Positions 45,101 to 51,500 of a stretch of 64,000 nt of DNA are shown one piece after another. Source of the DNA: CAXBNB01 sp049115735 (GTDB lineage Bacteria; Bacteroidota; Bacteroidia; Cytophagales; Cyclobacteriaceae). The position numbers and the translations under genes are program-made. Each line of letters opens with the position of its first letter. The stretch's first letter is position 1. The notes beneath the pieces are model-generated. The model ran no database searches and was not told the origin of the DNA. It worked only from the letters and a program-made list of their open reading frames with translations. Where the stretch lies: positions 1-64,000 of the forward strand of contig JAGDZP010000039.1 in assembly GCA_049115735.1 (NCBI GenBank), given 5' to 3'.

Positions 45101-45652
45101 GATAGCACTTAGTGTCGGAGGGGAGCATATATCTACTGAAAAATCAATATCGCTACCACCTACTGCCACTCCATCAACCCATTCAGTGTTAGTTCCAACT
45201 CCATAAGGGTCAGCATTATCTGAAAAATATAGTATGTTATCCCCATCTGAATTGTCGTCAATAATTAATGTGTAATCATTGCCATTAACCAATGAAATTC
45301 CTTGACCTGATAAATCAAATATGTTCACTCCTGCTGTTATTGAAACACCAGTAAGGGTAGATCCAATTTGACTACCTCCTTGTGTACCATCGTCCCCGCT
45401 CCATATTGATACTTCTGCATTTGAGATTACGCCATCTACATTATTTGCAATGGAACTAATCGTAACAGAAGCGCTAAATACATTTCCACTACAAATAGCC
45501 CTAAATGACTGTCCAAAACTATTGGTAGCAGTTTGAGCGGATACGGCAGTCGAATTTGAAATTGTACACTGCGCCTGAACATTAGAGGATGCAAGAACCA
45601 GATACAACAAGACAAAAAGGCCTACTAGTGGTACGCCTAAATTTTTATTCAT
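27188..45652 (-). CDS. Giant T9SS-exported repeat protein (about 6,150 residues)
   Basis: The ATG at 45652 gives a standard signal peptide (MNKNLGVPLVGLFVLLYLVL, to AQ at residue 28); the frame is open to 45808 but that extension precedes the signal. Order by residue: N-terminal beta domain (28-175); seven repeats of about 108 residues (178-935); segments with EF-hand-like loops such as DTDGDGNIDEVAV (938-1925); Ig-like domains; four units of about 350 residues containing SDYSNYTFDWDLP (about 3450-4870); PKD domains (5367-5541); a MAM/lectin-like domain (5554-5806); an Omp28-like domain (5808-6060); and a T9SS sorting domain (YSLYPNPANQEV to the end). It is likely a cell-surface or matrix adhesin. 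It lies downstream of the five-gene cluster across 319 bases. Confidence 0.9.
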   Translation of the reverse strand: MNKNLGVPLVGLFVLLYLVLASSNVQAQCTISNSTAVSAQTATNSFGQSFRAICSGNVFSASVTISSIANNVDGVISNAEVSIWSGDDGTQGGSQIGSTLTGVSITAGVNIFDLSGQGISLVNGNDYTLIIDDNSDGDNILYFSDNADPYGVGTNTEWVDGVAVGGSDIDFSVDICSPPTLSAISVADECLGTDVTVDLTGLADGDYDIVYNVLGTNTITSMTATSVNISASAGSFNIANGGLTNTGGSNTVTVTKVIENATGCEQFGLSITDTFIVEAIPVVSGLAVGVSDECLGDDATASITGSLATGLYTITYDITTGPNAASGMTATANITGGGAGTFIVPAANLASTGTTDVLVITDIESQSGENCSVSLSESSPAFSVEPLPITGGMTVSIPSAVCEDVDATVTIGGGALADGDYIITYDITGGSNDATGLTSTTTISGGGGAGSFTVPGSILANSGTTNDLTVTDVAYATGQECAVSGVNEATGNFAVEAKPDVSSLAVSIPDPVCEDVSATATISGNLADDTYTITFNISGGVNNATGLTSTAVTTGGGGTFTISGDDLHTAGPGNVVTITEVQSTSGTMCSVAGLTVSSSTFVTEAAPDISGLGVSVSDECLGNDATASITGSLETGLYTITYDIITGPNAASGMTATANITGGGSGTFTVLAANLSSPGTTDELEITDIESQSGENCSVSLSESSAAFSIEPLPITGGMGVSMPSDVCQDADATATITGSLTDGDYLITYNITGGSNAVAGLTVTVSVTGGTGGGTFIVPGVSLINAESNGLTITDVAHTTGQQCAVNGVGVSTSGTFTVEAKPDVSSLAVSIDSYVGVSTDATASITSGGLLADGSYIVTYDITGGNATTDETSTATISGGGGVGAFTITAAELGSVSSTNTIIITDVQAQTGQNCTSSGLSVTSANFEVAAYPTIVSAAFFDTDTPPDGKIDEMVIELNENIDESSVDALDFDLSGGTGTVGVFSSYGSGNVGNNSDTGAGDEFATFEVSGINTTAITGIMATFTNGGNDGFKSLTTGLPAVDNGNITEIDKAGPAFVDGSISVQSGNAYVTMTFSEGIYASDLSSAIDFSDLITTNFSNGGGGATSVSITAVTDELDNTLSSNAVVLRAVLDVGGTVDNNGDDVFDIKPLDGMSIYDAAGNAMRSSEITDPTLNLNFIDPGNVPVFISALPNSDNSIIRITFSVIVDRDGDGGPKVLEYKSDKALFTKSYNDQGNGTTFSVPTPDGGNNKQDLDEVNGSDDQDDEWELDITVSANAIGNETFVLFTTADNKIKKSEDPGQGIGMLGTPTNDYTVTLADTYPDGFDDAGSSAIAYDTDGDGNIDEVAVILGDNVDDSTLDITSFSFDGVQPNSIISAPANATDNTPVADDNIFTLGFNTFVGTAVTGDLVFTQGTLRDDAASSSYDGTQGNLIQSGTLTPSDAAEPVIKNSFINSSNAYFELEFSEEVRKVAGGDFLTSDFQININNSAATVSVTDVRDEAGDPVSSSDILRFILGVAPNALSPDGTESVEISTDGSTVEDLADILLDASEAASNTLTFNDQQVTVVSADYTILAADQGYIEFTFSEGMFSEDGGGRAPRIANSVGGLITVNSWTNGTADCDEDDICFTYAANGSSATIDDAQNTDIEWKAGDDGSGGAGDAGKTISYNTNDASNITNYNGTKYRLYLNDINNGPFDGRETYTLAPADGGVSGRSTGGPMLDTYEYVFTMPDLVADDIANATVTTFDVDGDGDIDEVAVQMQDSVTDSSIIFGEFDIDGNVAIGVVGSPSNSVDPGNPNDQIFTLLFDISGTAATGSLDYNGSTLKDDGFSGGNSTATGSVATIDGAGPVITSAITADNDLNGKIDEIAIEFSETIVSLGLDENDFTLDGGSYTANAISIGASTATLTLDEIAGGGVYDTDATPTVTIVADVVEDLAGANNPAQAFGAADDGAAPYVTVTQIVSTSDATPDLGGIVDDPNATILVSVGTDFGLFATNNMDGTWTLPGTSITPLNPGGPYQVVLSTFDTFANVGTDAQTNDIVSVTGGVVISEPSSEIICIGEEVVLDNITLTETNSTDFASGGTFILSLPAGFEYNTGAIVTVTDNGGDVDVDANPVQYNGTTNFSIQLDNDNSDDDSDIITIIGLTVKAVGAVAANSEVISISGTAGYSTGQSQIGELSSLEVEDAITDVDVDGSTVTEYATSYTGTLVVNYNNAHGPTFTDGEEFTFSGGSVGEMVPGTDNGSSMTVFLTTGTTIGVNESLTGGLSGNTSTVSVATTAGTPYLVPFTITVNEGGYDAEWYDDSGSPIVIASGGGTTTNVELGATSPGLYSYDITIDNGTCENQPFRFNVLIYDDTDGDDVDSFYDRNFISDNPAVTLNLSNPTGHTILIYGDGVTVTNPTTDPIVVTFDPALAFDPNVQTTVNEITYSVTNDITGEQVVETVDFTVDLPSQIFTNGNLPLDMCASEFPRSFDLSTSLPGAQVLNYIYFRNATFGGNSEFWYRFASEITTYTGGAYTFNLNPTAANTETFTSWPSFNGFGGIDVPDGSGAALYVERGLSNPGGFNQENIFVYGDPIVELSNVADVYCGDDAPFALQRTATYATGFDGDSSNPTAIYKPIVESETAEISTGYVLFKADPEVVPAKGGPYAAAFTPYTSGPVVLADGEYDFSLFDSFGDGIYAPYTFEVVDADLAVIFSLTALGNPSFSLLEENFCIGTDPGCFKSPITVNLTTDNYPSETTWDITAASTYSFYADFTSSMTSTFNPSDPNQNGLDYTVEDESGDYRIVYTSEGLTPTGTCTGSTFFDVTINSIPEIGRLLSPLETGNTSPFVNYNNYPSFIGDVWQETSTNDTDYNGNDAFFVEYYGVNAVTSTGYFLTNETQSRYNWYREDLTPIIENGNWFLQFNQAYDNPATPAIEGPEAGKTYDFYFARVADGCVGELRKFTVNIYNETASPQLDATWVSGLDAQVSNAFEIETNHYQVEYCDTFLDIELEDPDDSGSIPASRKPDAYYKIYGANPDGSQNTSVVLDDYHTTGTLNASDLGIAPGTTTLTVYVSQVWNDQTPGSTATAELPYEGGEGPATRLDITVYGSPSVPTLAGDFPTLETLDLQICEGEVFTSFVNTATDIDEYIWYAPDMSTEIKRVPGGSTLNAIDLQPTIYYDKDVPAEYEFYVSRISNRNADTGFSGCESGLTRVTISVHPIADEAIVSSVDYADEEVDPIDVTYSVCILDYSVSDVLAASSTYSSAPFPGDEKVFLWYSANSGGVNSSLLYTGEMPTFGDLGMSDITAATTRYFNVVQRTDNSFFADMVGCDSPPAFVTVNFKVAEDFYFKSEVTPAVEYDLYNSGDQFCHDESYFDLAPSFSTSTSDADFIESNSYTYTLYEGGTNTIVEVASTPITGNGPLTMSLDAFHYASGGTDTGGSSTDFDLEIDYFDPIAECTRTKVFSFTINPQPVATFLIKGQDYENDPAYPDPIEVCYDDGVLDLEGVLPITLDPLANLSGNLFDSPSGAIGNLGNNKANFVIATAHPDPFAPEDSYDVTFTYTDLLGCDITLSKTIIVKPRPKPSGTEDVNQIQFTQICKESDAVSDSENEIAALIEMLDPADGASPISDYTNYTFDWTVNGSLVGSMSNTNSISFEESANNLNFSVVVTNPEGCQVTVVESHIKQDLPNLNIDGIGPGQQFCSSDSDVILTLKDGVVDAASSTITWTVDSYNTGAGTISTAQIFSGSGSNPTIDIDAWHVAAGGNSPTMGDIVGGPSTVHTITMTYQDNTRDYQGAFTQCSNIIERTITINPLPDISFDVEFLNELEGGYTETFCYDYGLISLQGIFADGSDLTGGSGSFSGPGVIPTGNSLATWNPEAAHGSDPHKVQTGYDITFTYTDPNGCIYAVTKTLNVDPLPDPVEFGPGNDQIQFSQICSESPIVAFVELDGISDYSNYTFDWDLPGDAIGNSSTVDNMVTYESAITNDAADHNFDISVTITNIVTGCSIQIDENHDQQELPELSFTKISDGGTFCQEESDLTLALSTDTGLITGSDLDNMSFSVTSSFAVNTVTTNSFTGEDANPVIDFQQWHLDAGGTVTGGTATTHTITVTYQDLSFNTYQGLNTNCTNTVSATITIYPDPDLSFTVKSVDIFDAGFVGTNGDDSSDEFCYDSGLIDLDGAFGTLTDGRGYTLEFGNGSFSSTTTPAAIIPTGANNNALFDPAIAHGTPHAARSTHTIRFTYNDEFGCENFVEKDIYVNPLPDPIEVAGGPQGGDQIKFFEICEESQIVAYVDLGIGDYSNYTFEWDLPNDATGITDYSGSRTPDMSGIVSVTGDVTANSITFSSDTRNFTISVTVTQGTATPGCGFTIIEDHEQQLLPELDFDFIEDNDEYCTDFGSFTTILTDGGSPVPAGDIVSWSVDSYNSANSATAQIASGGGTNVEIDFLGIPGSTMGWHELAGGNAPVNYDTDNNGSPDEYRIIGGPSTVHTITVEYKDKSREYQENESQCINTISRTITMHPRADISFTVNDVDINSSTFEGIAGDDSGDEFCYDDDLVDLVGAFGTDTDGDVFAGGGTFSGPGVVPTGNNLATFNPAVAHPSEHAPRAAYTIQYTYSDINACEHVIYKDIHVNPLPDPIEVTGSDDPAEDGAQIKFQDICEGSPITAFVELDGISDYSDYTFDWDLPNDATDIQDANGNSIILNRGLASVSGMSNGNFITYSSASIVFTIDVTITKGISGCSYFISEDHVQQPLPDLNFTLITDGEEFCQEDVDLELALSTNTGIIAGSDLANLSYSVVGSSVASSATFTDSGTGNPVIDFMTWHLGAGGSEVGGEFTSHTITMTYQDLSFDQYQGNFNNCTSTTDITIKIYPRPTLSYTYEQQGTSADEEVCVDEGRLTLRSSLAEESGITVATFSVSDFTPTPAALEDNNDGTADINIERLFLDAINAGMLDDSGATATRSSRSITVDIDLFYETEFLCTNLIAQSVTIHNLPVPEYDITQNGSSLVVAGVVEVCIDDISDADAAIADRILLTDVTNQVVQGSRTSASFVENNYELGATSLENVGTSGQAYFYPRAAIQVAEAANPTLVTATSIDFIFDMSYTNEFGCTGSTLASDAEAGVVDYDNRMIIRVYRTPEPTIKVDVAGFSRDESDYCIDHDIDADPIRLFVEDITFDTGTGSGGTFVSDPPLSAAALYGAIVNGSGFDEIYFNPEEAYAEHPTANTDNGDVATFEITYIYSTSDKACANVPSESTIEITVNPKPFVEFIVDQGVGTANNEFCIDDEVLPIRGFAFTELSQTTDISDLGQGDFATNITGSPGVTKNVNNIYDVNFTNAYNANGGTRTHTVTYTYVNNETGCYNSATQDIIINTKPIVDIDAIGGCDKLPVEFTFTTLETAPEDGIASVLWDFDDFLAEDDNDPNTFNSSTDFAPIKTYSEAGEYFPSLVATSDKGCTSVEVTRNVQIGDIPDVNFTVEGICDDSEFTFVASPTSVSFGTVKSISFDYDDGSDPVFIDTQGNPDNFTLKHSYIDPGVYDVQLILTTNNDCIEIHERKVAVQPTAVAPYFEDFDAAVPQTRDFTEWSYDPGTEIRSTTGGSESGVVIEAAGWSVDFRPLDDKEQTDNGDGDWGKLPSDFNTWQFGVPSGVLINNDTNHGNVWATNLDGNYNSNEVLSWIYTPCFDISALERPMVSFDKIYHFVDQRDGVVLQYSVDGGLTWLVLGSIENGDATGMEWYTHADISGFPGQQFENEGGSARDYGWASNLDPDANTNLAEWTSSRHKLDEIEIGDKGVIFRFALGTNPSDESEGFALDNFRVDERVKNVLLEQFSNTNTDDSRTVTEDINDILGDISQNNDDIISINYHTSFAGELDVYDGSTNPPILTNPDPISILNTEDPSARSAYYGIADAPASVLDGQFELGDPEAEETVIPWTRNDIARSSLEDALFDIVISDNFGSDPMVLEVDVTATAQADIGDGTARELALYIAIIEKDVELIGASNAERTSINALRKMLPSGIGLREEKEFLSGVSIQTTQSWDITNNVDASDLAIVVFVQDVESKTIYQTVMKDVVGKTSPTITGIDNTLNGEDYSLYPNPANQEVFVVFEKTTIEVMHWSIYDQTGKVYKFGKLKPGAEGFSLETRHFPAGMYFISLNGENLKFRNKKLMITH
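31050..35300 (-). repeat. Four long protein-level repeats of 335-375 residues
   Basis: Each unit holds a Q-I-(Q/K)-F-x-x-I-C-(K/S/E) motif followed by DY(S/T)(N/D)YTF(D/E)W. The motif sits near 34,900, 33,905, 32,850 and 31,725, a spacing of about 1.0-1.1 kb. Units have diverged in DNA but keep the same domain order. Confidence 0.7.
42850..45120 (-). repeat. Seven 108-residue repeats with a 978-base higher-order duplication
   Basis: Repeats carry a C-(E/L)-D-x-D-A-T opening, (D/T)YxITYxI strand and a glycine-rich turn. After the first, they follow an A-B-C-A'-B'-C' order. A 53-base run at 43539-43591 is identical to 44517-44569, exactly 978 bases (three repeats) apart, showing a block duplication or later gene conversion. 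Confidence 0.8.
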
Positions 45653-45971
45653 AGTAGACAAGAGCAAATCAGAGCACAATTTTAGCTTAGTAATTCTAGA
45701 TGAGAAGGGATTAGCGTTGTAGTCGTTCGTCATATCGCTTGCATTAATATTGTTCAAATAATCCAATTTCAATATTGAATTAAATAGATGTCTTTTGTTG
45801 TGGAACACTTGTAATCATTCAATAATATCACTTTCTCAATTGAATTTTTAGTAGATTTTATTGCACTACATGAATAATTCGCTTTTTCCACGTTAATTTC
45901 TTTTTCTAATGTAGATAGTTTTAAATAATTATTCAAATAATAAAATTAAATATTAGAATAATTACATATTA
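45653..45971. other. AT-rich spacer before the giant gene
   Basis: A 319-base stretch; the first 156 bases are an open extension of the giant gene's frame. The rest is very AT-rich. No full TTTG-N19-TAnnTTTG promoter or terminator hairpin was found, so read-through from the upstream cluster is possible. Confidence 0.4.
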
Positions 45972-47396
45972 TCATTTTAGCAACTCACCGTTACGATTTA
46001 GCTTCATCAGCATCATCATGGTAGAATTGGTTCCACCGAAATCATTAGTTCCAGCTACCATCAATTTACCATCTGCCAGTTCTACCAGCGCATTGGCACT
46101 GTCATCCCCAAGACCACCGAATTTCCTTACCCATAGCCCATCAAGAAATTCAGAACTTCCTTCATTTTGAACACGTCCAAATGAATTGGTCTTTACTAAG
46201 AAAACGTCCTCCCCACTATTGTCACCATCCAAGAAACCACCAATTCTTTTACCACCAATCAGGAAGCCACCTCCATTTAGTTCAATAACATCATTGCCAT
46301 TACATGGAATTGTTTGACCACTTTCACTATCTTGAATATTTAATGTCTCAAAATATGTTAGCGTCCTATTGGCAGTTACCTTCATTAAAATAATTCGATT
46401 GTCATCATCTACTCCATCAGTTGATACGTTTTCGGCATCTTCGGAAGAAGTGCCAACAATAATAAATCCTCCATCACTTGTTGCCCTCATAGTGGCAGCA
46501 TAGTCATTGGTGGCAGAAGCAGGTCCTGACCCGAATACTTTAAATTGTTCTGTTCCTTTACCCCCGTTAGCATCAGTGGTAGCAAAAATAATATTCTCTC
46601 CCTGACCGGCACCATCCTTATCTACCGTGGTAGATCCCAAAATGGCGAATCCACCACCAGGTGTTTTCAAAATAGTTCTTCCCTGGTCACTTCCAACAAA
46701 TCCAAGTGTTAACTCCCAAAGTCTGTTTCCATCTGCATCTATTTTGTGCATATAAATATCAGTTGGATCCGTGTCGGTAGAAACAAAACCATCCTTTGTC
46801 TCATCTACGCTCGTGGTGGTTCCCACCATCACAAATCCACCATCAGTATCTTCTATGATGTCGTAACCTTCCTCATTAGACTCCTCTGTAGTGTTCATGT
46901 TGGAGTAGGTCTGAGTCCAGGTGATTTGACCATCTCCAGCTAACTTGTATACGATAATATCAGTATAAAAATCCTGATCTGCGGTATTCCCAGTTAGCCC
47001 GGTAGTAATAACTGTTGTACCAATCATTATAAAACCACCATCAGATGTTGCCTTGATTGTCCCCGGAATTTGATTTTCTCTATCCAGGTCGAATAATATT
47101 GGACTATTCTGCGCTTCATTACCTTCAGCATCGGTGAACACCAAATAGAAGTCAGTATCGATTACTGGATCATCTGTACCAGTCACACCCTTCAATTCTT
47201 CAGTATTTGAAGATCCCATAATCACAAAGCCATTGTCCGTTACTATAACCTCCTCACCCGTTTCCACTGACTGGTCACCATAAAACTTAACAAAAAAGTC
47301 CTCAGGAAGTGGACTAGATGTATCAGTAGGAGAACAGCCCAAACCAAACAATGTTAGTAAGCCTATTGCCAAATACTTTATCCTAATTATATTCAT
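45972..47396 (-). CDS. Beta-propeller-like lipoprotein
   Basis: A 474-residue protein from the ATG at 47396 (MNIIRIKYLAIGLLTLFGLG then Cys), giving a lipoprotein-type signal with C-S-P-T after cleavage. The longer frame to 47504 overlaps the upstream gene and is not preferred. Seven blade-like motifs of the form (S/T)DGGF(I/V)(I/M)(V/I)GT occur through the mature protein, for example SDGGFIMIGTT, TDGGFVMVGTT and SDGGFIIVGTS, consistent with a seven-bladed propeller. It follows the barrel gene by 16 bases and is probably envelope-attached. Partner and ligand unknown. Confidence 0.75.
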   Translation of the reverse strand: MNIIRIKYLAIGLLTLFGLGCSPTDTSSPLPEDFFVKFYGDQSVETGEEVIVTDNGFVIMGSSNTEELKGVTGTDDPVIDTDFYLVFTDAEGNEAQNSPILFDLDRENQIPGTIKATSDGGFIMIGTTVITTGLTGNTADQDFYTDIIVYKLAGDGQITWTQTYSNMNTTEESNEEGYDIIEDTDGGFVMVGTTTSVDETKDGFVSTDTDPTDIYMHKIDADGNRLWELTLGFVGSDQGRTILKTPGGGFAILGSTTVDKDGAGQGENIIFATTDANGGKGTEQFKVFGSGPASATNDYAATMRATSDGGFIIVGTSSEDAENVSTDGVDDDNRIILMKVTANRTLTYFETLNIQDSESGQTIPCNGNDVIELNGGGFLIGGKRIGGFLDGDNSGEDVFLVKTNSFGRVQNEGSSEFLDGLWVRKFGGLGDDSANALVELADGKLMVAGTNDFGGTNSTMMMLMKLNRNGELLK

Positions 47397-47412
47397 TCTG
47401 GAATGTTGAATT

Positions 47413-48522
47413 TTATTTTCGATATTTTTTAAGCTTCCTGGGGTTATAAATGGAAAGCACATATCCAATATTAGCTGATATGGCATCCAGCGACTGATTA
47501 TCATCTACCTGAGCCAGCCTGAATACTGTAGTCTGATCTACATACCTATTATCAGAGTTGACAACATTAGTCTGCCCTTTAGAGTACTTTAATTCAAACT
47601 TGAAAAAATGTGTTTTCAATTTATACTTAAACCCTAGCCCTGCAATTATTGCATAGTTCAAATTGTTTCTCTCCTCTGTCGTCTTTAAAGTCTGGTCAGT
47701 AGCACTTATAGTCTGTGCACCGGATCTTGTACCTTGCTTTCGAGAAGAACCAATTAGCATATTTCCTTCAGCACCACCAAATACAAAGGGAATCATTTTA
47801 GAATCCAAGTCTATATTGTATCTGAGCATCAGTGGAACGTCCAAATAGTTGGCAGCTTCGGTAAAGTTTAATTCAGAAAAGGCATCACCTTCTACTCCAA
47901 TCACCGCTTTTGTCAATGAGTACTTCTTAGCAGTATACATCACTCCCAAAGAGGCTTCAAGGCCCTTAAATCCAAATTCCCGTTCGATCGCCAAACCAAT
48001 TTGGGTTCCTATTTTTGGCGCTATACTTTCTCTATGATCTATCGTATTTGTAGTGCCAAATCTTTGAATTGTATTTACATCAGTCCTGTTTGCACCTGCA
48101 TTAACAGCAATTCTGAAAATAGGCTTTGTGCGGAACTTCTGATATAAATATTGAAACTCCGCAGGGTCAGTCAATGGGTTGATTGGGTGCTCTGGATCTG
48201 ATTTCAGAAGTTGTATCAATTCTAACTCAGCCTTTGGCTCATTATCCGAAAATAAATGAACCAGGGTCAACAACCTATGCGCACGAATGATCTCCTCTTT
48301 TGAAAACCCTCCTTTTTCAAAGCCCGGTTCAAGGTTCTTTTCAATTTTTGATAGGTTCCCTTTTTCAAAATCATCCTCTGCCCTACTCAGGATAAGGGAA
48401 TAGTTTGTAGCTGTGCCTTCCTCTGCCTTTTTACCAGTAATCAACCCAAATTGACCATGAGAATCCAGGTTCAATCCCAAAAGGATTCCAACTACCAGCA
48501 GAATATATTTTTGTATCCGCAT
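47413..48522 (-). CDS. Outer-membrane beta-barrel protein with helical N-terminal region
   Basis: A 369-residue protein with signal peptide MRIQKYILLVVGILLGLNLD to about residue 23. Residues 45-135 are helical and TPR-like (NYSLILSRAEDDFEKGNLSK, HRLLTLVHLFSD). From about residue 135 alternating strands (IFRIAVNAGANRTDV, GLEASLGVMYTAKKYSLTKA, YLDVPLMLRYNID, HFFKFELKYSKGQTN) match the PorT/OmpA-like outer-membrane barrel family (PF13568-like). It lies between the STAND NTPase (15-base gap) and the lipoprotein (16-base gap). Confidence 0.8.
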   Translation of the reverse strand: MRIQKYILLVVGILLGLNLDSHGQFGLITGKKAEEGTATNYSLILSRAEDDFEKGNLSKIEKNLEPGFEKGGFSKEEIIRAHRLLTLVHLFSDNEPKAELELIQLLKSDPEHPINPLTDPAEFQYLYQKFRTKPIFRIAVNAGANRTDVNTIQRFGTTNTIDHRESIAPKIGTQIGLAIEREFGFKGLEASLGVMYTAKKYSLTKAVIGVEGDAFSELNFTEAANYLDVPLMLRYNIDLDSKMIPFVFGGAEGNMLIGSSRKQGTRSGAQTISATDQTLKTTEERNNLNYAIIAGLGFKYKLKTHFFKFELKYSKGQTNVVNSDNRYVDQTTVFRLAQVDDNQSLDAISANIGYVLSIYNPRKLKKYRK

Positions 48523-48537
48523 AAATTTTATTGCTAT

Positions 48538-51500
48538 TTATTGTCCTACTTGTTCTTCCTTCTTTGGCTTCCCTTCACAAGCATAACTATAATCTATATC
48601 GTCTGCCACATATGCCTCCCAGGTAGATTGACTCATATTTTCAGTAATGTAACTACATATTTCATCAGCCATGGCATTAGGCTTCACAGGCCACCTTCTT
48701 ATTTTGGCGTCACCAGCACCAGTAACAAGATATTCACCCTGAGGGTTAAAGCTTACCGACCAAACCCATCTTTCAGCCTCGATCCCCTTACTATGATCGT
48801 CTAATTCTATAGGTAGATCATTCAGGTTTTCCATTATCCAGAGCCTTGCTGTACCGTCGCGACTGGTTGATGCTAACAAACTGTTATCCGCATTAAATTG
48901 TAAATCTGTAATGTCAGACTCATGACCAGTAAGTTTTTTGATTATGCTTCTTTTGTCCAAATCCCAGACAACCAGTGTACCCGTATCATCACCAAACACC
49001 AAAGTACTACCATCACTACTGAATGTAATAGCACTTATTGGATTCTTATCCATATTATATAGTTGCCGCTCCTGATATCCATTCTCCATGTCCCATAAGA
49101 CAACATTGCCTTCTTCGTTTCCTCCAGCTAATGTTTTACCGTCAGGGCTAATAGCCAGTGCCTTAATACGAGTTGAAACCTGAGCAATAGTGGTATTTGT
49201 GGAGAAGTCATTCAACCTTACAAAACCATCACCCGATGTATAGACAAACCCTTGATTATTTGGTAAAAATTCCAAGTCAAATACGGCTCCAGCATGACCG
49301 GTAATCTTTTTAGGCTCTGTTTCACTGGAAGTAAGGTTATAAAGGAATACCTCAAAGTTATCACTACCTAAAGCCAACCATTGTTCATTATTACTGATAT
49401 CTACCACACGATTCACAAAACTGGTAGAATCCAGCACTTCAAAAGAACGTTCATCGTTAGTCATGTCCCATTTGAGTATTTTGCCCTCAGAGCCTGCAGA
49501 ATACAGGCTTTTACCATCCTTAGAATATACAACAGACCTAACAGCCCCATCATGGCCAGTGAAATGGTTTCTATGATATTGTGCTTCTTCACCGTACGGA
49601 AGCATAGTTGTGTCCTTGGTAAGCTCTCTTAGCGCATAGTAAACTCCTGCGTATACATCACCATTGTAATCTTTGTCACCATACTCATCATAGAATAAGA
49701 ATCCCTGGCGAGCAATATTGCCTTGCTGCTCAGCGTTATTCTTAATCTTCTGAGATTTGATGGCCATAGACTGTGCAATCGCCTGATAGCGAAGACGGTC
49801 GGCTGCAGCTTTTGCCTCTTCCGCTTCCTGAGCTCTTTGGGCCGCTAATTCTGATTGTTTTTTTGCTTCAGCAGCTTGTTTATCAGCCTCTATTTGAGCC
49901 AATCTTGCTTCTTCAGCATTTGCCTGAGCATCGGCCTTAGCAACCTCTGCCGCTTGACGAGCAAGCTCTGCTTCATTTGCTGCCTCTTGAGCTAGTTCCT
50001 TCTGCCTAAGAGCATCATTTTGAGCTTCAATTGCCTCTGCGGCTCTTTGTTCTGCAATAGCCGCCTGTTTATCGGCCTCAATTTGGGCCTTTTCAGCCTT
50101 TAAAAGGTTCTGTTCTGCCTCGATTGTCTTCTTCTCTGCTTCATTTGCCTGAATACGTGCCATTACTACAAAGAAAATAGAGACTAGTGCTGCAGCGGCC
50201 AAAAATAAGGCCATATAACGTGATCTTCTAAGTGCCCTCTTCTGCAAAAGTTCCTTGTTCCTCTGCTCAGTATCATAGGCTTTCTTACTAGTCTCCAGGA
50301 ATACGATGGTCCGCTCAAAAGCCGGCTCATATCTCTGTCCCCAAACGAGTGTCGGATTATTTTCCTCCTGCCAGTTAAGCGCCAACTGTAGATCGGGCAT
50401 TTTCCATAACCCTGCCCTTCCCAACTGGAATCTTTCAGCAGATTCCGCCAGTTTCAAATACATCTCAGCTGATCTGGATTCTTCTTCCAACCAGGCTTTA
50501 AGCCTTGTCCAAATCCTCATCAAACTTTCATGAGAAATATCGATTACAGTTTCTGAATCTATTCTTACACCATGTGGAGGCATCAAAAGTGTTCTTCCTG
50601 GCTCGCGGAATTTATCTACTACTCTGATTACCTCTTCTTCGTTTACTCCTGCAATGGCAGCTATGGTGGCTAGCTTAGTAGGACGTCTGATTCCCGAAGA
50701 TTCTGTACCTCTTTCCGTCAAGGCTTTAAACATGACCTCACAAATCTGCTGCTCTCGTTTGGATAAAGAATCAAAAGCCTCATTTGCATGCTGAGAAAGT
50801 GCTTCCCTAAGGGTTCCAATGGCATTATAGTGCCTAAGATCCATAGGTTCATCTTCCTTCTTGTTTTCCTTCCAAAATGCCCAGGTACGCATCAATGCGT
50901 GCTGCACAATTGGTAATTGGTCAGGGTTGTCCCCTATATCATTCAATAACTGTTGAGTCAAACGAGGTGCAATTTTACCACCACCAACAGCCACAGGACC
51001 TTCAATGGCCAGTCTTTTCTGATCTCTAGTCATTTGAGGGATCAAATAGTGACTATCGTTGATCATTTGTGTCAGATCGGGGAAACTCGCACAATCACCA
51101 ATAAAATCAGAACGCATAGTCAATGCCACATAGACTGGAGCGTCATACTGGTGAACAGCCTCCAACAGAAGATTGACAAATGCTGATGATTCATCAAGAT
51201 CAGAAGATAGCGTTTCAAGCTTTTTGTATCTAAACAATTCTTCAAACTGATCGACCAGGATCAATACATTCTGATTATCAGATGCTTTCAGTTGTTTTAT
51301 AACCTCTATGAGCCCCAAGGAACTACTCCTAAGCACCGTGGAAGTAATAGTCTTGCGAATCAACTGCTCTTCGTTATCTAGGTTTTGATAACCTTGATCT
51401 TTCATCAGCAATGATTCAGCCAGATTGTCAATTGGCCCACCTCCGGGTCTTGTCACAACTATTCGCCAGTCTGAACCGGCCTCAGCCATAAACCCTCCAT

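Noticed and set aside
27188..45808. Many plus-strand frames of 60-110 codons antisense to the giant gene
   Set aside because: They track the repeat structure of the sense gene and are expected shadows of Thr/Ser/Gly-rich coding DNA.
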